Positions 45,614 to 53,962 of a DNA stretch of 64,000 nt are shown in pieces (position 1 is the stretch's first letter; each line of letters opens with the position of its first letter). The position numbers and the translations under genes are program-made. Below the pieces are notes generated by a model, which saw nothing but the letters and a program-made list of their open reading frames with translations, searched no databases and was not told the origin of the DNA. This stretch comes from an uncultured Bacteroidota bacterium (GTDB taxonomy: Bacteria > Bacteroidota > Bacteroidia > Flavobacteriales > Flavobacteriaceae): assembly GCA_902598295.1 (NCBI GenBank), contig CACKBA010000003.1:24544-88543 (forward strand), written 5' to 3'.

Positions 45614-46698
45614 ATTTCAAAAATTTCAGAGGAGTTTTTCAAACTTCTTATAACTTTTTCAATTCTAGGTTTATCAGTGTCAGAGACAAATAATTGACCA
45701 AATTCTGAGGAATTAACCAAATCAACAATATTTTTTACTCTGTGAATATCAAGTTTATCAAATATATCATCCATTAAAAGAATCGGGGCGAGGTCGTTAC
45801 TATTTTTTAGAAATTCAAATTCAGCAAATCTTAGTGAAATCAAAAAAGATTTTTGTTGACCTTGACTACCAAATCTTTTAATTGAATTATTATCAATCTT
45901 GAATATCAAATCATCTTTATGAATACCACATGAAGTAAATTGTAAAATCATATCTTTTTGAAAAGATTTTTCCAATAGGTCACCGATTTCATTCTCATTA
46001 AGATCGCTTTTATATTGTAATGTTACTTTTTCATTTTTGCCTGAAATATTATTGTATTTATCAATCACCAACGGAACAAATTCACTTACAAAATTTTTTC
46101 TGCATTCGTGAATTGGTTTGGAGAGTTTAACTATTTGGTCATTGTAAACTAAAATACTATCCATATCAATTTTGGCAGATTTATTAAAATATTTCAAAAT
46201 TTTATTTCTTTGTTTTATTAGTTTTCCGTGGGTTATTATGTTCTGAAGATAGTTTTTATCATAAGTTGATATGATACTGTCCATAAATTTTCTTCTTTCA
46301 GAACTTCCTTCAATAATTAAATTTGTATCGTAAGGAGATATTAATACAACAGGTATTAATCCAAAATGATCAGATAGTTTTTTATATATCTTTTCATTTC
46401 TCTTTAAAACTTTTGTTTCATTTCTTTTTAAGCTACACGTTATATTCTCCTTCTTATTATTTATTGAAAACAAACCGTCTAAAAGCATAAACTCTGACTC
46501 ATGGTTTATATTGTTTTCATTGGAAATCGAAAAAGAGCTTTTACCTATTGCCAAGTGATATATAGAATCTAAAATATTTGTTTTACCAACTCCGTTATTT
46601 CCTACAAAGCAGTTGATTTTATTGTCAAAATTGAATGTTTTATCTAAAATATTCTTGTAGTTTAAAATTGAAATTTTATTAATTAACAAACCTGACAT
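45610..46698 (-). CDS. recF: DNA replication and repair protein RecF
   Basis: SMC-like ATPase that helps load RecA at gaps. A 362-residue protein with Walker A GNNGVGKT (33-40), the block SPYDTNLIIEGSSERRKFMD, the signature GSQGQQKSFLISLRFAE and Walker B APILLMDDIFDKLD. Operon with the DciA-like gene; divergent from the TPR gene by 86 bases. Confidence 0.95.
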   Translation of the reverse strand: MSGLLINKISILNYKNILDKTFNFDNKINCFVGNNGVGKTNILDSIYHLAIGKSSFSISNENNINHESEFMLLDGLFSINNKKENITCSLKRNETKVLKRNEKIYKKLSDHFGLIPVVLISPYDTNLIIEGSSERRKFMDSIISTYDKNYLQNIITHGKLIKQRNKILKYFNKSAKIDMDSILVYNDQIVKLSKPIHECRKNFVSEFVPLVIDKYNNISGKNEKVTLQYKSDLNENEIGDLLEKSFQKDMILQFTSCGIHKDDLIFKIDNNSIKRFGSQGQQKSFLISLRFAEFEFLKNSNDLAPILLMDDIFDKLDIHRVKNIVDLVNSSEFGQLFVSDTDKPRIEKVIRSLKNSSEIFEI

Positions 46699-46768
46699 TA
46701 AATTTAATTTACTCTGAAAATTATAAAAAATAATTAACTAATTATCATGCATCATTTAAATAAAATTA

Positions 46769-46776
46769 TATTTTTG
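46769..46776 (+). promoter_or_regulatory. Candidate -7 box of the TPR-ribH operon
   Basis: TATTTTTG matches TAnnTTTG and ends 8 bases before the ATG of the TPR gene. No clear -33 element. Confidence 0.4.
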
Positions 46777-46784
46777 CCACACGA

Positions 46785-47531
46785 ATGGCAACATATAAAA
46801 AGAAATCAAACAAATTAAGAAAAAGTCGAGTTTCCAGCGAAAATAGCTCAACAAAAAAAGTTTTTGATACACTTGATGTAAGCGCCAGTAAATCGGAATT
46901 TATAATTAGTAAATACCAAAACTATTTCCTTTATGGTGTTTTAGGACTTTTAGTCCTATTTGCTCTCTACTTTACGTACGACAGATATGTTATTCAACCC
47001 AAAATTAATGAATCAAATACTGAAATATTTACCGCTCAAAAGTACTTTGACATGGCTTTAAATACCACAACTGATAAGGATTCACTCTACAAACTTGCAC
47101 TCAATGGCGCAGATGGAAAATTTGGTTTTCTAGATATTATTGATAATTACAAGGGTACTCCAGCAGCAAATATTTCATATTACTCATCTGGTATGGCATA
47201 TTATCAACTAAAAAAATATGATTTAGCTATTGAGTATCTAAATCAATTTTCATCCAAAGATGATGTTCTAAATTCTTTGTCTCTATCAACAATTGGTGAT
47301 TCTTTTGTTCAAATTAACCAATTTGACGATGCACTCAGTTATTATGAAAAAGCTATAAGAGTATCATCTAATAGTTTTACAAAACCAATTATTTTACTTA
47401 AGGCTGGTGATGTGGCAATTAAAACAGGTAACAATAATAAAGCCTTAAAATTTTTCACATCTATAAAAGAAGATTTTCCAAAATCTGCTGAAGCAGATTT
47501 GATAGACATTAAAATTGAGCAACTAAAATAA
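46785..47531 (+). CDS. Membrane-anchored TPR protein (YfgM-like)
   Basis: A 248-residue protein with a basic N-terminus, one transmembrane helix (about residues 48-66, FLYGVLGLLVLFALYF) and periplasmic TPR repeats (AANISYYSSGMAYYQLKKYD, DSFVQINQFDDALSYYEKAI, LLKAGDVAIKTGNNNKALKF). YfgM-type proteins associate with SecYEG and chaperones. Its stop shares one base with the ribH ATG, an arrangement common in Bacteroidota. Confidence 0.85.
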   Translation: MATYKKKSNKLRKSRVSSENSSTKKVFDTLDVSASKSEFIISKYQNYFLYGVLGLLVLFALYFTYDRYVIQPKINESNTEIFTAQKYFDMALNTTTDKDSLYKLALNGADGKFGFLDIIDNYKGTPAANISYYSSGMAYYQLKKYDLAIEYLNQFSSKDDVLNSLSLSTIGDSFVQINQFDDALSYYEKAIRVSSNSFTKPIILLKAGDVAIKTGNNNKALKFFTSIKEDFPKSAEADLIDIKIEQLK

Positions 47532-48031
47532 TGTCTAGTAATTATAAGCCTGATTTAGATTTAGAAAAATTAAAATCTGCCGTCAATCTTGGCTCCGTAG
47601 GGAATCGTTATCCGAACAAAAAGTTTGCGATTATATGCTCGGAGTGGAATACAGAAATAATTAATAGATTACTTGATGGTGCTTATCGTTTTTTTGAGGG
47701 AATTGGTATTAAAAGTGATGATATTTTTGAATTGAAAGTACCAGGAAGTTATGAATTAATATATGGTTGTTCCAAAATCCAATCACTGGAAAAATACGAT
47801 GCTATATTGGCGATTGGAAGTATTATAAAAGGTGAAACTTCTCATTATAAATATATTGCTCAATCAGTTTTTGATGGTATTAAAGATTTAAACAATAATG
47901 GTAAATCTCCTATTATATTATGTCTACTCACTGATGATAACTACCAGCAGGCTTTGGATAGGAGTGGGGGAAAATATGGAAATAAAGGATATGATTGTGC
48001 AGCTGCGGCAGTCAAAATGAGTATTATTTAA
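47531..48031 (+). CDS. ribH: 6,7-dimethyl-8-ribityllumazine synthase
   Basis: Penultimate step of riboflavin synthesis, in the cytoplasm. A 166-residue protein: FAIICSEWNTEIINRLLDGA, KVPGSYELIYGCS, AIGSIIKGETSHYKYI (active-site His) and PIILCLLTDDNYQQALDRSG. The lumazine product is also the antenna of FeS-BCP-type cryptochromes, one of which is encoded in this window. Overlaps crtZ by 8 bases tail to tail. Confidence 0.95.
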   Translation: MSSNYKPDLDLEKLKSAVNLGSVGNRYPNKKFAIICSEWNTEIINRLLDGAYRFFEGIGIKSDDIFELKVPGSYELIYGCSKIQSLEKYDAILAIGSIIKGETSHYKYIAQSVFDGIKDLNNNGKSPIILCLLTDDNYQQALDRSGGKYGNKGYDCAAAAVKMSII

Positions 48032-48470
48032 AATACTTAAAGGGAACTATTAGCATTCCAAAACATTCACCCCCAGTTTTGTGGATATTTTTGTGATGCA
48101 TTTTGTGTGCTCTCCTAATTCCTTTTGCATACCAGTTGTTAGCATTTCTAAATATCTTGAATCTTCTGTGAATAAATATATCGTGTACTATAAAATAAGT
48201 CAGTCCATAAAGGGCAATTCCAATAGCTATTGGTAACCCATAAACAAATCCTAATTGTGCCCATGAAAGAACAAATCCCATACTAATAACAGCATAAAAA
48301 ATGAAGAAAAAATCATTTTTTTCAAACCAGGTGTCATGGTTTTTAACATGGTGATCTTTATGGAGATACCAAAGAAATCCATGCATAATATATTTATGAC
48401 TGAACCAAGCCATGAATTCCATAAAACAAAATGTTCCTATTAATGATAATATCCAAAGAAATGTTTCCAT
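48024..48470 (-). CDS. crtZ: Beta-carotene 3-hydroxylase
   Basis: A 148-residue membrane di-iron enzyme that hydroxylates carotenoid rings. The histidine boxes are present: HKYIMHGFLWYLHKDHH, HDIFIHRRF and RAHKMHHKNIH, with three to four membrane helices. Its ATG overlaps the crtB TAA by one base (TAATG). The product of its likely substrate, a ring-bearing carotene, needs a lycopene cyclase, which is not in this cluster. Confidence 0.93.
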   Translation of the reverse strand: METFLWILSLIGTFCFMEFMAWFSHKYIMHGFLWYLHKDHHVKNHDTWFEKNDFFFIFYAVISMGFVLSWAQLGFVYGLPIAIGIALYGLTYFIVHDIFIHRRFKIFRNANNWYAKGIRRAHKMHHKNIHKTGGECFGMLIVPFKYFK

Positions 48471-49309
48471 TATAAAATGTTTAATCTGTATCTAACATAT
48501 GACCGAGCTAAAACATCTACTTTTTGGTAATTAGGAACTCTAACTCTTTTATTCTTAATTACTGATGTTGATGTTTTATCCAATTTTTTTAACAACCTTT
48601 TGTAATATTTATAAGCAGCATAAACACCAAATTTTGAGTTATTTGGAAGCATATATATACCTTTTAATGCCACCGCGAAATCTTGTTTTATCTCATTTAG
48701 AATTTTTTTCTTTTCTAGATCATCGAATGACTTGTTAACAAGATTGGGGAAATATGTTCTTTTTAATTCTTTTAAATCGTCTTTGTAATCTCTTAAAAAA
48801 TTAACTTTTTGAAAAGCCGATCCAAGTGATATTGCATATGGTTTAAGTTGATTATACATACTAGAATCGCCTTGTACAAAAACTTTAAGACACATCAATC
48901 CAACAACATCTGCTGACCCATATATGTAACTTTTATAATCTTCATAGTTGGCATATTCTTTTTTTTCCAAATCAAGACGCATGCTACTCAAAAATGAATC
49001 AATTAGATGTTTATCAATATTGTGTTTTTTTACAGTTTTTTGAAATGAGTTTAATATAGGGTTTAAACTTATGTTGTTATTTAAAGAATATTCGAGTTCA
49101 TCTATGAATCTGTTCAGAAGTGTTTCTTTATCATAATTATGAAAAGTATCAACAATTTCATCAGCAAATCTTACAAAACCATAAATATTGTAAATATCTT
49201 CTCTAATATTTTTGGATAGCATTCTGGTGGCCAAACTGAAGGAAGTGCTGTACGTTTTGGTTACGTTTCTAGAGCAGTCAGCACATACTTTATCAAATAG
49301 TTCCTTCAT
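48470..49309 (-). CDS. crtB: Phytoene synthase
   Basis: Condenses two geranylgeranyl diphosphates to phytoene. A 279-residue protein: YSTSFSLATRML, IYGFVRFADEIVDTFHNYD (first Asp-rich motif), YGSADVVGLMCLKV and the second Asp-rich motif AFQKVNFLRDYKDDLKELKR with TYFP. Overlaps crtI by 17 bases. Confidence 0.94.
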   Translation of the reverse strand: MKELFDKVCADCSRNVTKTYSTSFSLATRMLSKNIREDIYNIYGFVRFADEIVDTFHNYDKETLLNRFIDELEYSLNNNISLNPILNSFQKTVKKHNIDKHLIDSFLSSMRLDLEKKEYANYEDYKSYIYGSADVVGLMCLKVFVQGDSSMYNQLKPYAISLGSAFQKVNFLRDYKDDLKELKRTYFPNLVNKSFDDLEKKKILNEIKQDFAVALKGIYMLPNNSKFGVYAAYKYYKRLLKKLDKTSTSVIKNKRVRVPNYQKVDVLARSYVRYRLNIL

Positions 49310-50762
49310 TTTTTATAATATTTGCAACAAGTTTACCAGAAACAATTGCAGGTGGGACACCCGGTCCTGGTACTGTTAACTGTCCACTAAAATACAATTT
49401 TTTTACTTTTTTGCTTTTTAATTTTGGTCGTAAAAAGGCAGTTTGTAAAAGTGTATTTGCTAAACCATATGCATTACCACCATAGGAATTGTAGTCTTCC
49501 TTAAAATCTTTGATGCAATATGATCTTTTATAATCAATAAAACTTCTAATTTTCTGCTTTGTCAACTTTTCCATTCTATCCAAAACCATATCAAAATATT
49601 TTTCCCTGATATCATTCGAATCCTCCAAGTTAGTTGCAATTGGTATTAGAATAAAACAGTTTTCATGACCTTTAGGTGCAGTATGCTGAAAAGTTTTTGA
49701 TGTTAAGTTAACATAGAATAAAGGATTCTCAGGCCAAACTGGGTTTGTATAAATCTCGCTAGAATGTTTTTTAAAACTTGTATCAAAAAATAAATTGTGG
49801 TGATTTAGATTTTTTAATCTTTTTTTAATACCGACATAAAATAATAATGAGGATGGAGACCAAACTCTTTTTTCCCAGTATCTGGATGAATAGTTTCTGA
49901 ATTTTTTATCAAGTAAACTTTCAGTATGAGCATAATCAGCACCTGATACAAGGAAATCACAATCTAATTTTTTTCCATTTACTGTTATGCTTTTTACTTC
50001 TCCAGAATCAATATTGATTTTATCAACATTCGAATTTTTATTAAAACTAACACCCTGTTCTTCAGCAATTTTAATCATTGACTTTACCACGTCATAAAAT
50101 CCATTTTTTGGTTGCCATGTTCCTAGTCCAAAATCTGCATAATTCATAAAATTGTAAAAAGCAGGAGTCTTGTTTGGCTTAGCACCTAAAAATAGTACTG
50201 GAAATTTTAAAATTGACCTAAGCATTTCATTTTTGAAAAGGCCATTAACTTGCTTATTTATGTTAGTTAAAAAGAGGTTGAATTTTAAAATTGTTCTTAA
50301 ATTAATTAATTCTAGAATTGAAAAACCTGGCATTTTATATAGCATATCTTTGACAGCTAATTCATAATTATTTTTTGCTTCTCTCAAAAATTTTTTTAAT
50401 TTTTTTCCACTTCCTTTCTCAATATTCTCAAAGGTTTCAATAATTTTATTTACATCAGAGCTGATAGTAACTGCCTCATTATTCTTAAAAAAAACTTTGT
50501 ATCCTGGGTTCAATTTTTTTATTTCATAGAGGTCACTCGATTTTTTATTAAAATCCTTGAAAAATCTGTTAAAAACATCTGGCATCCAATACCAACTTGG
50601 GCCCATATCAAAAGTATATCCATTTGTTTTAAATTGTCTAGCTCGACCTCCAAAACTATCGTTCTTTTCAAAGATTGAAACGTCAAAACCATATTTTGCA
50701 AGATAACATGCCGCTGAAAGGGAGGAAAACCCGGAACCTATTATGAAGACCTTTTTTTTCAA
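49293..50762 (-). CDS. crtI: Phytoene desaturase (CrtI type)
   Basis: FAD enzyme that converts phytoene to lycopene. The dinucleotide-binding motif is VFIIGSGFSSLSAACYLAK near the N-terminus, followed by GGRARQFKTNGYTFDMGPSW; the C-terminus has the FAD block YFSGQLTVPGPGVPPAIVSG. I place the start at TTG 50762 (489 residues), the first usable codon outside tRNA-Leu. The open frame runs on through the tRNA, where a GTG lies at 50777, but the family start fits the TTG. Eleven bases separate the TTG from the tRNA end. Confidence 0.93.
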   Translation of the reverse strand: MKKKVFIIGSGFSSLSAACYLAKYGFDVSIFEKNDSFGGRARQFKTNGYTFDMGPSWYWMPDVFNRFFKDFNKKSSDLYEIKKLNPGYKVFFKNNEAVTISSDVNKIIETFENIEKGSGKKLKKFLREAKNNYELAVKDMLYKMPGFSILELINLRTILKFNLFLTNINKQVNGLFKNEMLRSILKFPVLFLGAKPNKTPAFYNFMNYADFGLGTWQPKNGFYDVVKSMIKIAEEQGVSFNKNSNVDKINIDSGEVKSITVNGKKLDCDFLVSGADYAHTESLLDKKFRNYSSRYWEKRVWSPSSLLFYVGIKKRLKNLNHHNLFFDTSFKKHSSEIYTNPVWPENPLFYVNLTSKTFQHTAPKGHENCFILIPIATNLEDSNDIREKYFDMVLDRMEKLTKQKIRSFIDYKRSYCIKDFKEDYNSYGGNAYGLANTLLQTAFLRPKLKSKKVKKLYFSGQLTVPGPGVPPAIVSGKLVANIIKNEGTI

Positions 50763-50772
50763 AATACTAAAG

Positions 50773-50856
50773 TGCACACGAGAGGACTCGAACCTCCAAG
50801 GGATATTTCCCACTAGGCCCTCAACCTAGCGCGTCTACCAGTTTCGCCACGTGCGC
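50773..50856 (-). tRNA. tRNA-Leu (GAG)
   Basis: 84 bases on the minus strand. Acceptor GCGCACG/CGTGTGC with discriminator A, anticodon loop TTGAGGG (GAG), a long variable arm (about 50800-50816) typical of a class II tRNA, and T-arm GAGGTTCGAGTCCTC. CCA not encoded. It lies 8 bases after tRNA-Lys and just before crtI on the same strand. Confidence 0.95.
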
Positions 50857-50864
50857 TAGAATTG

Positions 50865-50937
50865 TGACCTGGCTGGGGCTCGAACCCAGGACCCTCTCCT
50901 TAAAAGGGAGATGCTCTACCAACTGAGCTACCAGGTC
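50865..50937 (-). tRNA. tRNA-Lys (TTT)
   Basis: 73 bases on the minus strand. Acceptor GACCTGG/CCAGGTC with discriminator A, anticodon loop CTTTTAA (TTT), anticodon stem TCTCC/GGAGA, T-arm CTGGGTTCGAGCCCCAG. CCA not encoded. It leads the unit tRNA-Lys, tRNA-Leu, crtI. Confidence 0.96.
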
Positions 50938-50952
50938 GGATTTAAACGCTTG

Positions 50953-50984
50953 CAAATATAGGACCAATAATATCATTTTTCAAA
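50953..50984 (-). promoter_or_regulatory. Promoter of the tRNA-Lys, tRNA-Leu (and probably crtIBZ) unit
   Basis: On the minus strand TTTG (50984-50981), 20 bases, then TATATTTG (50960-50953), with the tRNA-Lys 5' end 15 bases later. The match to the Bacteroidota promoter is complete. No terminator or second promoter is visible between tRNA-Leu and crtI. Confidence 0.8.
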
Positions 50985-50996
50985 GATAATTTCCTT

Positions 50997-51004
50997 TAAA
51001 TTTG
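50997..51004 (+). promoter_or_regulatory. Candidate -7 box of aroK
   Basis: TAAATTTG matches TAnnTTTG and ends 6 bases before the aroK ATG. The -33 region is not clear, and this site sits back to back with the tRNA-Lys promoter. Confidence 0.4.
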
Positions 51005-51010
51005 TTGTGC

Positions 51011-51571
51011 ATGCACCAACACATTTTAAAAAAAATAAATCGACCAATCATTTTAATGGGTTATATGGGTTCGGGTAAAACAAGTATTGGAAAAAAAATA
51101 TCAAAAATTTTAAATATTAAGTTTTTTGACCTTGATGAATTAATAGAGAAAAACTATAATAAAAACGTTAAAAATATTTTTAATGATTTAGGTGAAATTG
51201 AATTTAGAAAAAAAGAAAGGGCAATGCTCGAAAAAATGATGTCTAAAAAAAACCTTTTTGTTTTATCACTCGGTGGGGGTACACCATGTTATTTTGACAA
51301 TATTGATTTAATCACTAAAAATACAGATTTAACAATATTTTTAAAACCAAATATCCAACAATTATCAAAAAAATTATTTAAGAAAAAATTAAATCGTCCA
51401 TTGATAAAAGAAGTTCAAACAGAGAAGCAGATGCTTGAATTTGTTTCCAAACATATGCTAGAGAGAATTCATTATTATAAAAGAGCAAAATATGAATTAG
51501 ATTATGACTTAGGTAATAAAATGGATGCATGTAACAAGATTCTGAAAATTCTAGACAAGTTCTGCTCGTAA
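51011..51571 (+). CDS. aroK: Shikimate kinase
   Basis: Fifth step of aromatic amino-acid synthesis: phosphorylates shikimate. A 186-residue protein from the ATG at 51011, with Walker A GYMGSGKTS (17-25), FFDLDELIEK with the shikimate-binding Asp, FRKKER, and LSLGGGTPCY. Two TTG codons just upstream are less likely. The end overlaps the phosphoribosyltransferase gene by 21 bases. Confidence 0.95.
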   Translation: MHQHILKKINRPIILMGYMGSGKTSIGKKISKILNIKFFDLDELIEKNYNKNVKNIFNDLGEIEFRKKERAMLEKMMSKKNLFVLSLGGGTPCYFDNIDLITKNTDLTIFLKPNIQQLSKKLFKKKLNRPLIKEVQTEKQMLEFVSKHMLERIHYYKRAKYELDYDLGNKMDACNKILKILDKFCS

Positions 51572-52030
51572 TTTTTTCTTTTCAGATATTATTCTTACGG
51601 TATCTTCGAAATTTGTTGATAAGGAAACACCTTTTATATCTACATTAACAGGGAATTTTTTATGATCTCTATCTATCAAGACAATCGTTTTAATATTTTC
51701 AAGACCTATATTGAAAAAATAATTTACACATTTAAACAATGTTTTACCGGTGTTTAAAACATCATCAATTAAAAATATTAAACAATTTTTAGATAATTTA
51801 TGGTTAAACTTAATTGAATTACTATCATTGTTTTTTTCAATTTCAATGGAATAAAGATTTACCTTTCTTTTGGAAAAAGAAATTATTTGTTTTTCAATTA
51901 TTTCTGCGATTTCAAAACCTTTTTCTTTAATACCAACAAGAAATATGTAATCTGATTCATCGCTTTCCTCAATAATTTGATACGCGAGTCTATTGCATAT
52001 TCTAAAAATTTTGTCATTATCTAATATCAT
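51551..52030 (-). CDS. Phosphoribosyltransferase (PyrR/hypoxanthine PRT-like)
   Basis: A 159-residue PRTase-fold protein with the PRPP loop FLIDDVLNTGKTLF (about residues 86-99), an N-terminal FLVGIKEKGFEIAEII substrate region, and a conserved end VDIKGVSLSTNF. Size and motif resemble PyrR-type bifunctional regulators and purine PRTs; the pyrimidine-attenuator role cannot be inferred, as no pyr genes are near. Divergent from the FKBP gene by 57 bases. Confidence 0.82.
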   Translation of the reverse strand: MILDNDKIFRICNRLAYQIIEESDESDYIFLVGIKEKGFEIAEIIEKQIISFSKRKVNLYSIEIEKNNDSNSIKFNHKLSKNCLIFLIDDVLNTGKTLFKCVNYFFNIGLENIKTIVLIDRDHKKFPVNVDIKGVSLSTNFEDTVRIISEKKKLRAELV

Positions 52031-52087
52031 ATACAGTAAAGTTTTATTATATCAAAAATATTAAGAAAATCGTATCTTGCACCAGAT

Positions 52088-52999
52088 TTGAAAAATAAAT
52101 TTACTTTATCAAACCATAAACACCTTTTCCTTTTTGTAGTTTTTCTTTTTTGTTTAGCATCTTGTAAAAAAGATGATGAAAATACCACTAATGAAATTCC
52201 AGCAAATGATTATGGAGAACAACACATTATTGAAAACGATTCAATAATTGATTTTATGCAAAATCATTTCTATAATTATGAAGATTTCTCAAACCTTGGT
52301 CCAGGTGACGCTCCCGAATTAATTATTGATTCAATCAAAGGTAATAATTCGAATAAAACTTCAATTTATGATCAGGTCAGTAGTTTCCAAATTAATGTTA
52401 AAGATTCAAATGGTGACTTATTCCCGCATACTGCTTATTATGTTATTTTGCGGGAGGGAATTGGAGAGAGTCCCACGGTAGCTGACTCTGTTTATGTTAG
52501 ATACAAAGGAATGTTGTTGAACAAAGATGTATTTGATAAAAGAAATACTCCAATTTGGCTTCAGGCTAAAAATGTTGTTAGAGGTTTTCAGGAGTTTGTT
52601 CCTTTTTTAAAAAAAGGTAATATCGACATAAATCCCAATGGTACTTATAATTTTACAAACTTTGGACTTGGCTTTATTATAATGCCATCCGGTTTAGGTT
52701 ATTACAACACTGCAACAGTTAGTATCCCATCATACTCTCCTTTGATATTTCAGGTTGAGATGATTACTCTCAATAGAACGGACCATGATAATGATACTGT
52801 ACTAACAATTCTTGAAGACTTGGATGGAGATAGTAATTTTGATAATGATGATACCGATTCGGATACAATTCCAAACTATCAAGACCCAGATGATGATAAT
52901 GACGGTGTCCCAACTAAAGATGAGTACGATGTTAATGGTGACGGGGTGGCAGATGACACAGATGGAGATGGGATACCAGACTATCTGGATAATGAGTGA
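52088..52999 (+). CDS. FKBP-type peptidyl-prolyl isomerase lipoprotein with C-terminal Ca-binding repeats
   Basis: A 303-residue lipoprotein: signal KHLFLFVVFLFCLASC with lipobox Cys26, an acidic linker, an FKBP-like domain (DSVYVRYKGMLLNKDVFDKR, GFQEFVPFLKKGN, FGLGFIIMPSGLGYYN), then thrombospondin type 3-like Ca repeats (about residues 240-303: DGDSNFDNDDTDSDTIPNYQ, DPDDDNDGVPTKDEYD, DTDGDGIPDYLDN). The mix of FKBP and TSP3 repeats is common in Flavobacteriia surface lipoproteins. It starts at TTG 52088. Confidence 0.87.
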   Translation: MKNKFTLSNHKHLFLFVVFLFCLASCKKDDENTTNEIPANDYGEQHIIENDSIIDFMQNHFYNYEDFSNLGPGDAPELIIDSIKGNNSNKTSIYDQVSSFQINVKDSNGDLFPHTAYYVILREGIGESPTVADSVYVRYKGMLLNKDVFDKRNTPIWLQAKNVVRGFQEFVPFLKKGNIDINPNGTYNFTNFGLGFIIMPSGLGYYNTATVSIPSYSPLIFQVEMITLNRTDHDNDTVLTILEDLDGDSNFDNDDTDSDTIPNYQDPDDDNDGVPTKDEYDVNGDGVADDTDGDGIPDYLDNE

Positions 53000-53008
53000 G
53001 AGTACAGA

Positions 53009-53962
53009 TTATTTTCTTTTTAAAACTTTTTCACACTTACTAACAATTGAATCTGTTGATAATCCATATTTTTTCATCAAATCGGTAGGCTTGCCAGATT
53101 CTCCAAACTTATCATTGACACCAACAAATTCCATTGGAACCAATTTATTTTTAACAATTAAGGAGGCAACGGATTCTCCTAACCCACCTATTGTGTTGTG
53201 CTCTTCTGCACTAACAACACATCCTGTTTTTTTGATAGACTTAAGGATAATCTCCTGATCAAGTGGTTTAATGGTATGAATATTAATAACCTCAACAGAA
53301 ACACCTTTGTTTTTTAAAAAATCAGCAGCTTCAATAGCATGCCAAACCAGATGTCCTGTACATACAATAGTAATATCATTACCTTCAATTAATCTAACCC
53401 CTTGTCCAATTTTAAACTTTTGATTTTCGTCTGTAAAATTAGGAACTTTTGGTCTTCCAAATCTTAGATAAACAGGACCAATGTATTTAGATATTTCAAT
53501 AGTTGCTGCTTTAGTTTGATTAAAATCACATGGGTTTATGACAACCATGCCGGGAAGCATTTTCATCATCCCAATATCTTCAAGTATTTGATGTGTTGCA
53601 CCATCTTCACCTAATGTAATTCCAGCATGTGATGCACATATTTTGACATTTTTATTAGAGTAAGCAATCGATTGTCTTATTTGATCGTAAACTCTTCCTG
53701 TTGAAAAGTTAGCAAAAGTGCCTGTGTATGGAATTTTATTTCCAATCGTCATACCAGCGGCAATTCCAATCATATTTGCCTCTGCAATACCAATTTGAAA
53801 AAACCTATTTGGAAATTTTTCTTTAAAATCATTCATTTTTAATGACCCAGTTAAATCTGCACATAAAGCAACAATCTCCGTATTTTGAGTTGCAGCTTCG
53901 ACCAAACCAGCTCCAAATCCGCTTCTTGTGTCATTATTACCTAAGTTTTTATATCCAAACAT
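53009..53962 (-). CDS. Transketolase, C-terminal subunit
   Basis: A 317-residue subunit carrying the pyrimidine-binding and C-terminal domains: GIAEANMIGIAAGMTIGNKI (with the thiamine-contacting Glu), HAGITLGEDGATHQ, PVYLRFGRPKVP and EEHNTIGGLGE. It follows the N-terminal subunit gene with no gap. Together they form the split transketolase of the pentose phosphate pathway seen in many Bacteroidota. Confidence 0.94.
   Translation of the reverse strand: MFGYKNLGNNDTRSGFGAGLVEAATQNTEIVALCADLTGSLKMNDFKEKFPNRFFQIGIAEANMIGIAAGMTIGNKIPYTGTFANFSTGRVYDQIRQSIAYSNKNVKICASHAGITLGEDGATHQILEDIGMMKMLPGMVVINPCDFNQTKAATIEISKYIGPVYLRFGRPKVPNFTDENQKFKIGQGVRLIEGNDITIVCTGHLVWHAIEAADFLKNKGVSVEVINIHTIKPLDQEIILKSIKKTGCVVSAEEHNTIGGLGESVASLIVKNKLVPMEFVGVNDKFGESGKPTDLMKKYGLSTDSIVSKCEKVLKRK

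Noticed and set aside
50762-50813. Extended crtI frame through tRNA-Leu with a GTG at 50777 or an ATG at 50813
   Set aside because: Both codons lie inside the tRNA; the family N-terminus (KKVFIIGSGF) fits the TTG at 50762.
51007-51016. GTGCATGCAC palindrome over the aroK start, sharing TGCATGCA with the MarR palindrome
   Set aside because: Only 10 bases and no flanking symmetry; the shared 8-mer can be chance, and aroK is not a plausible target.
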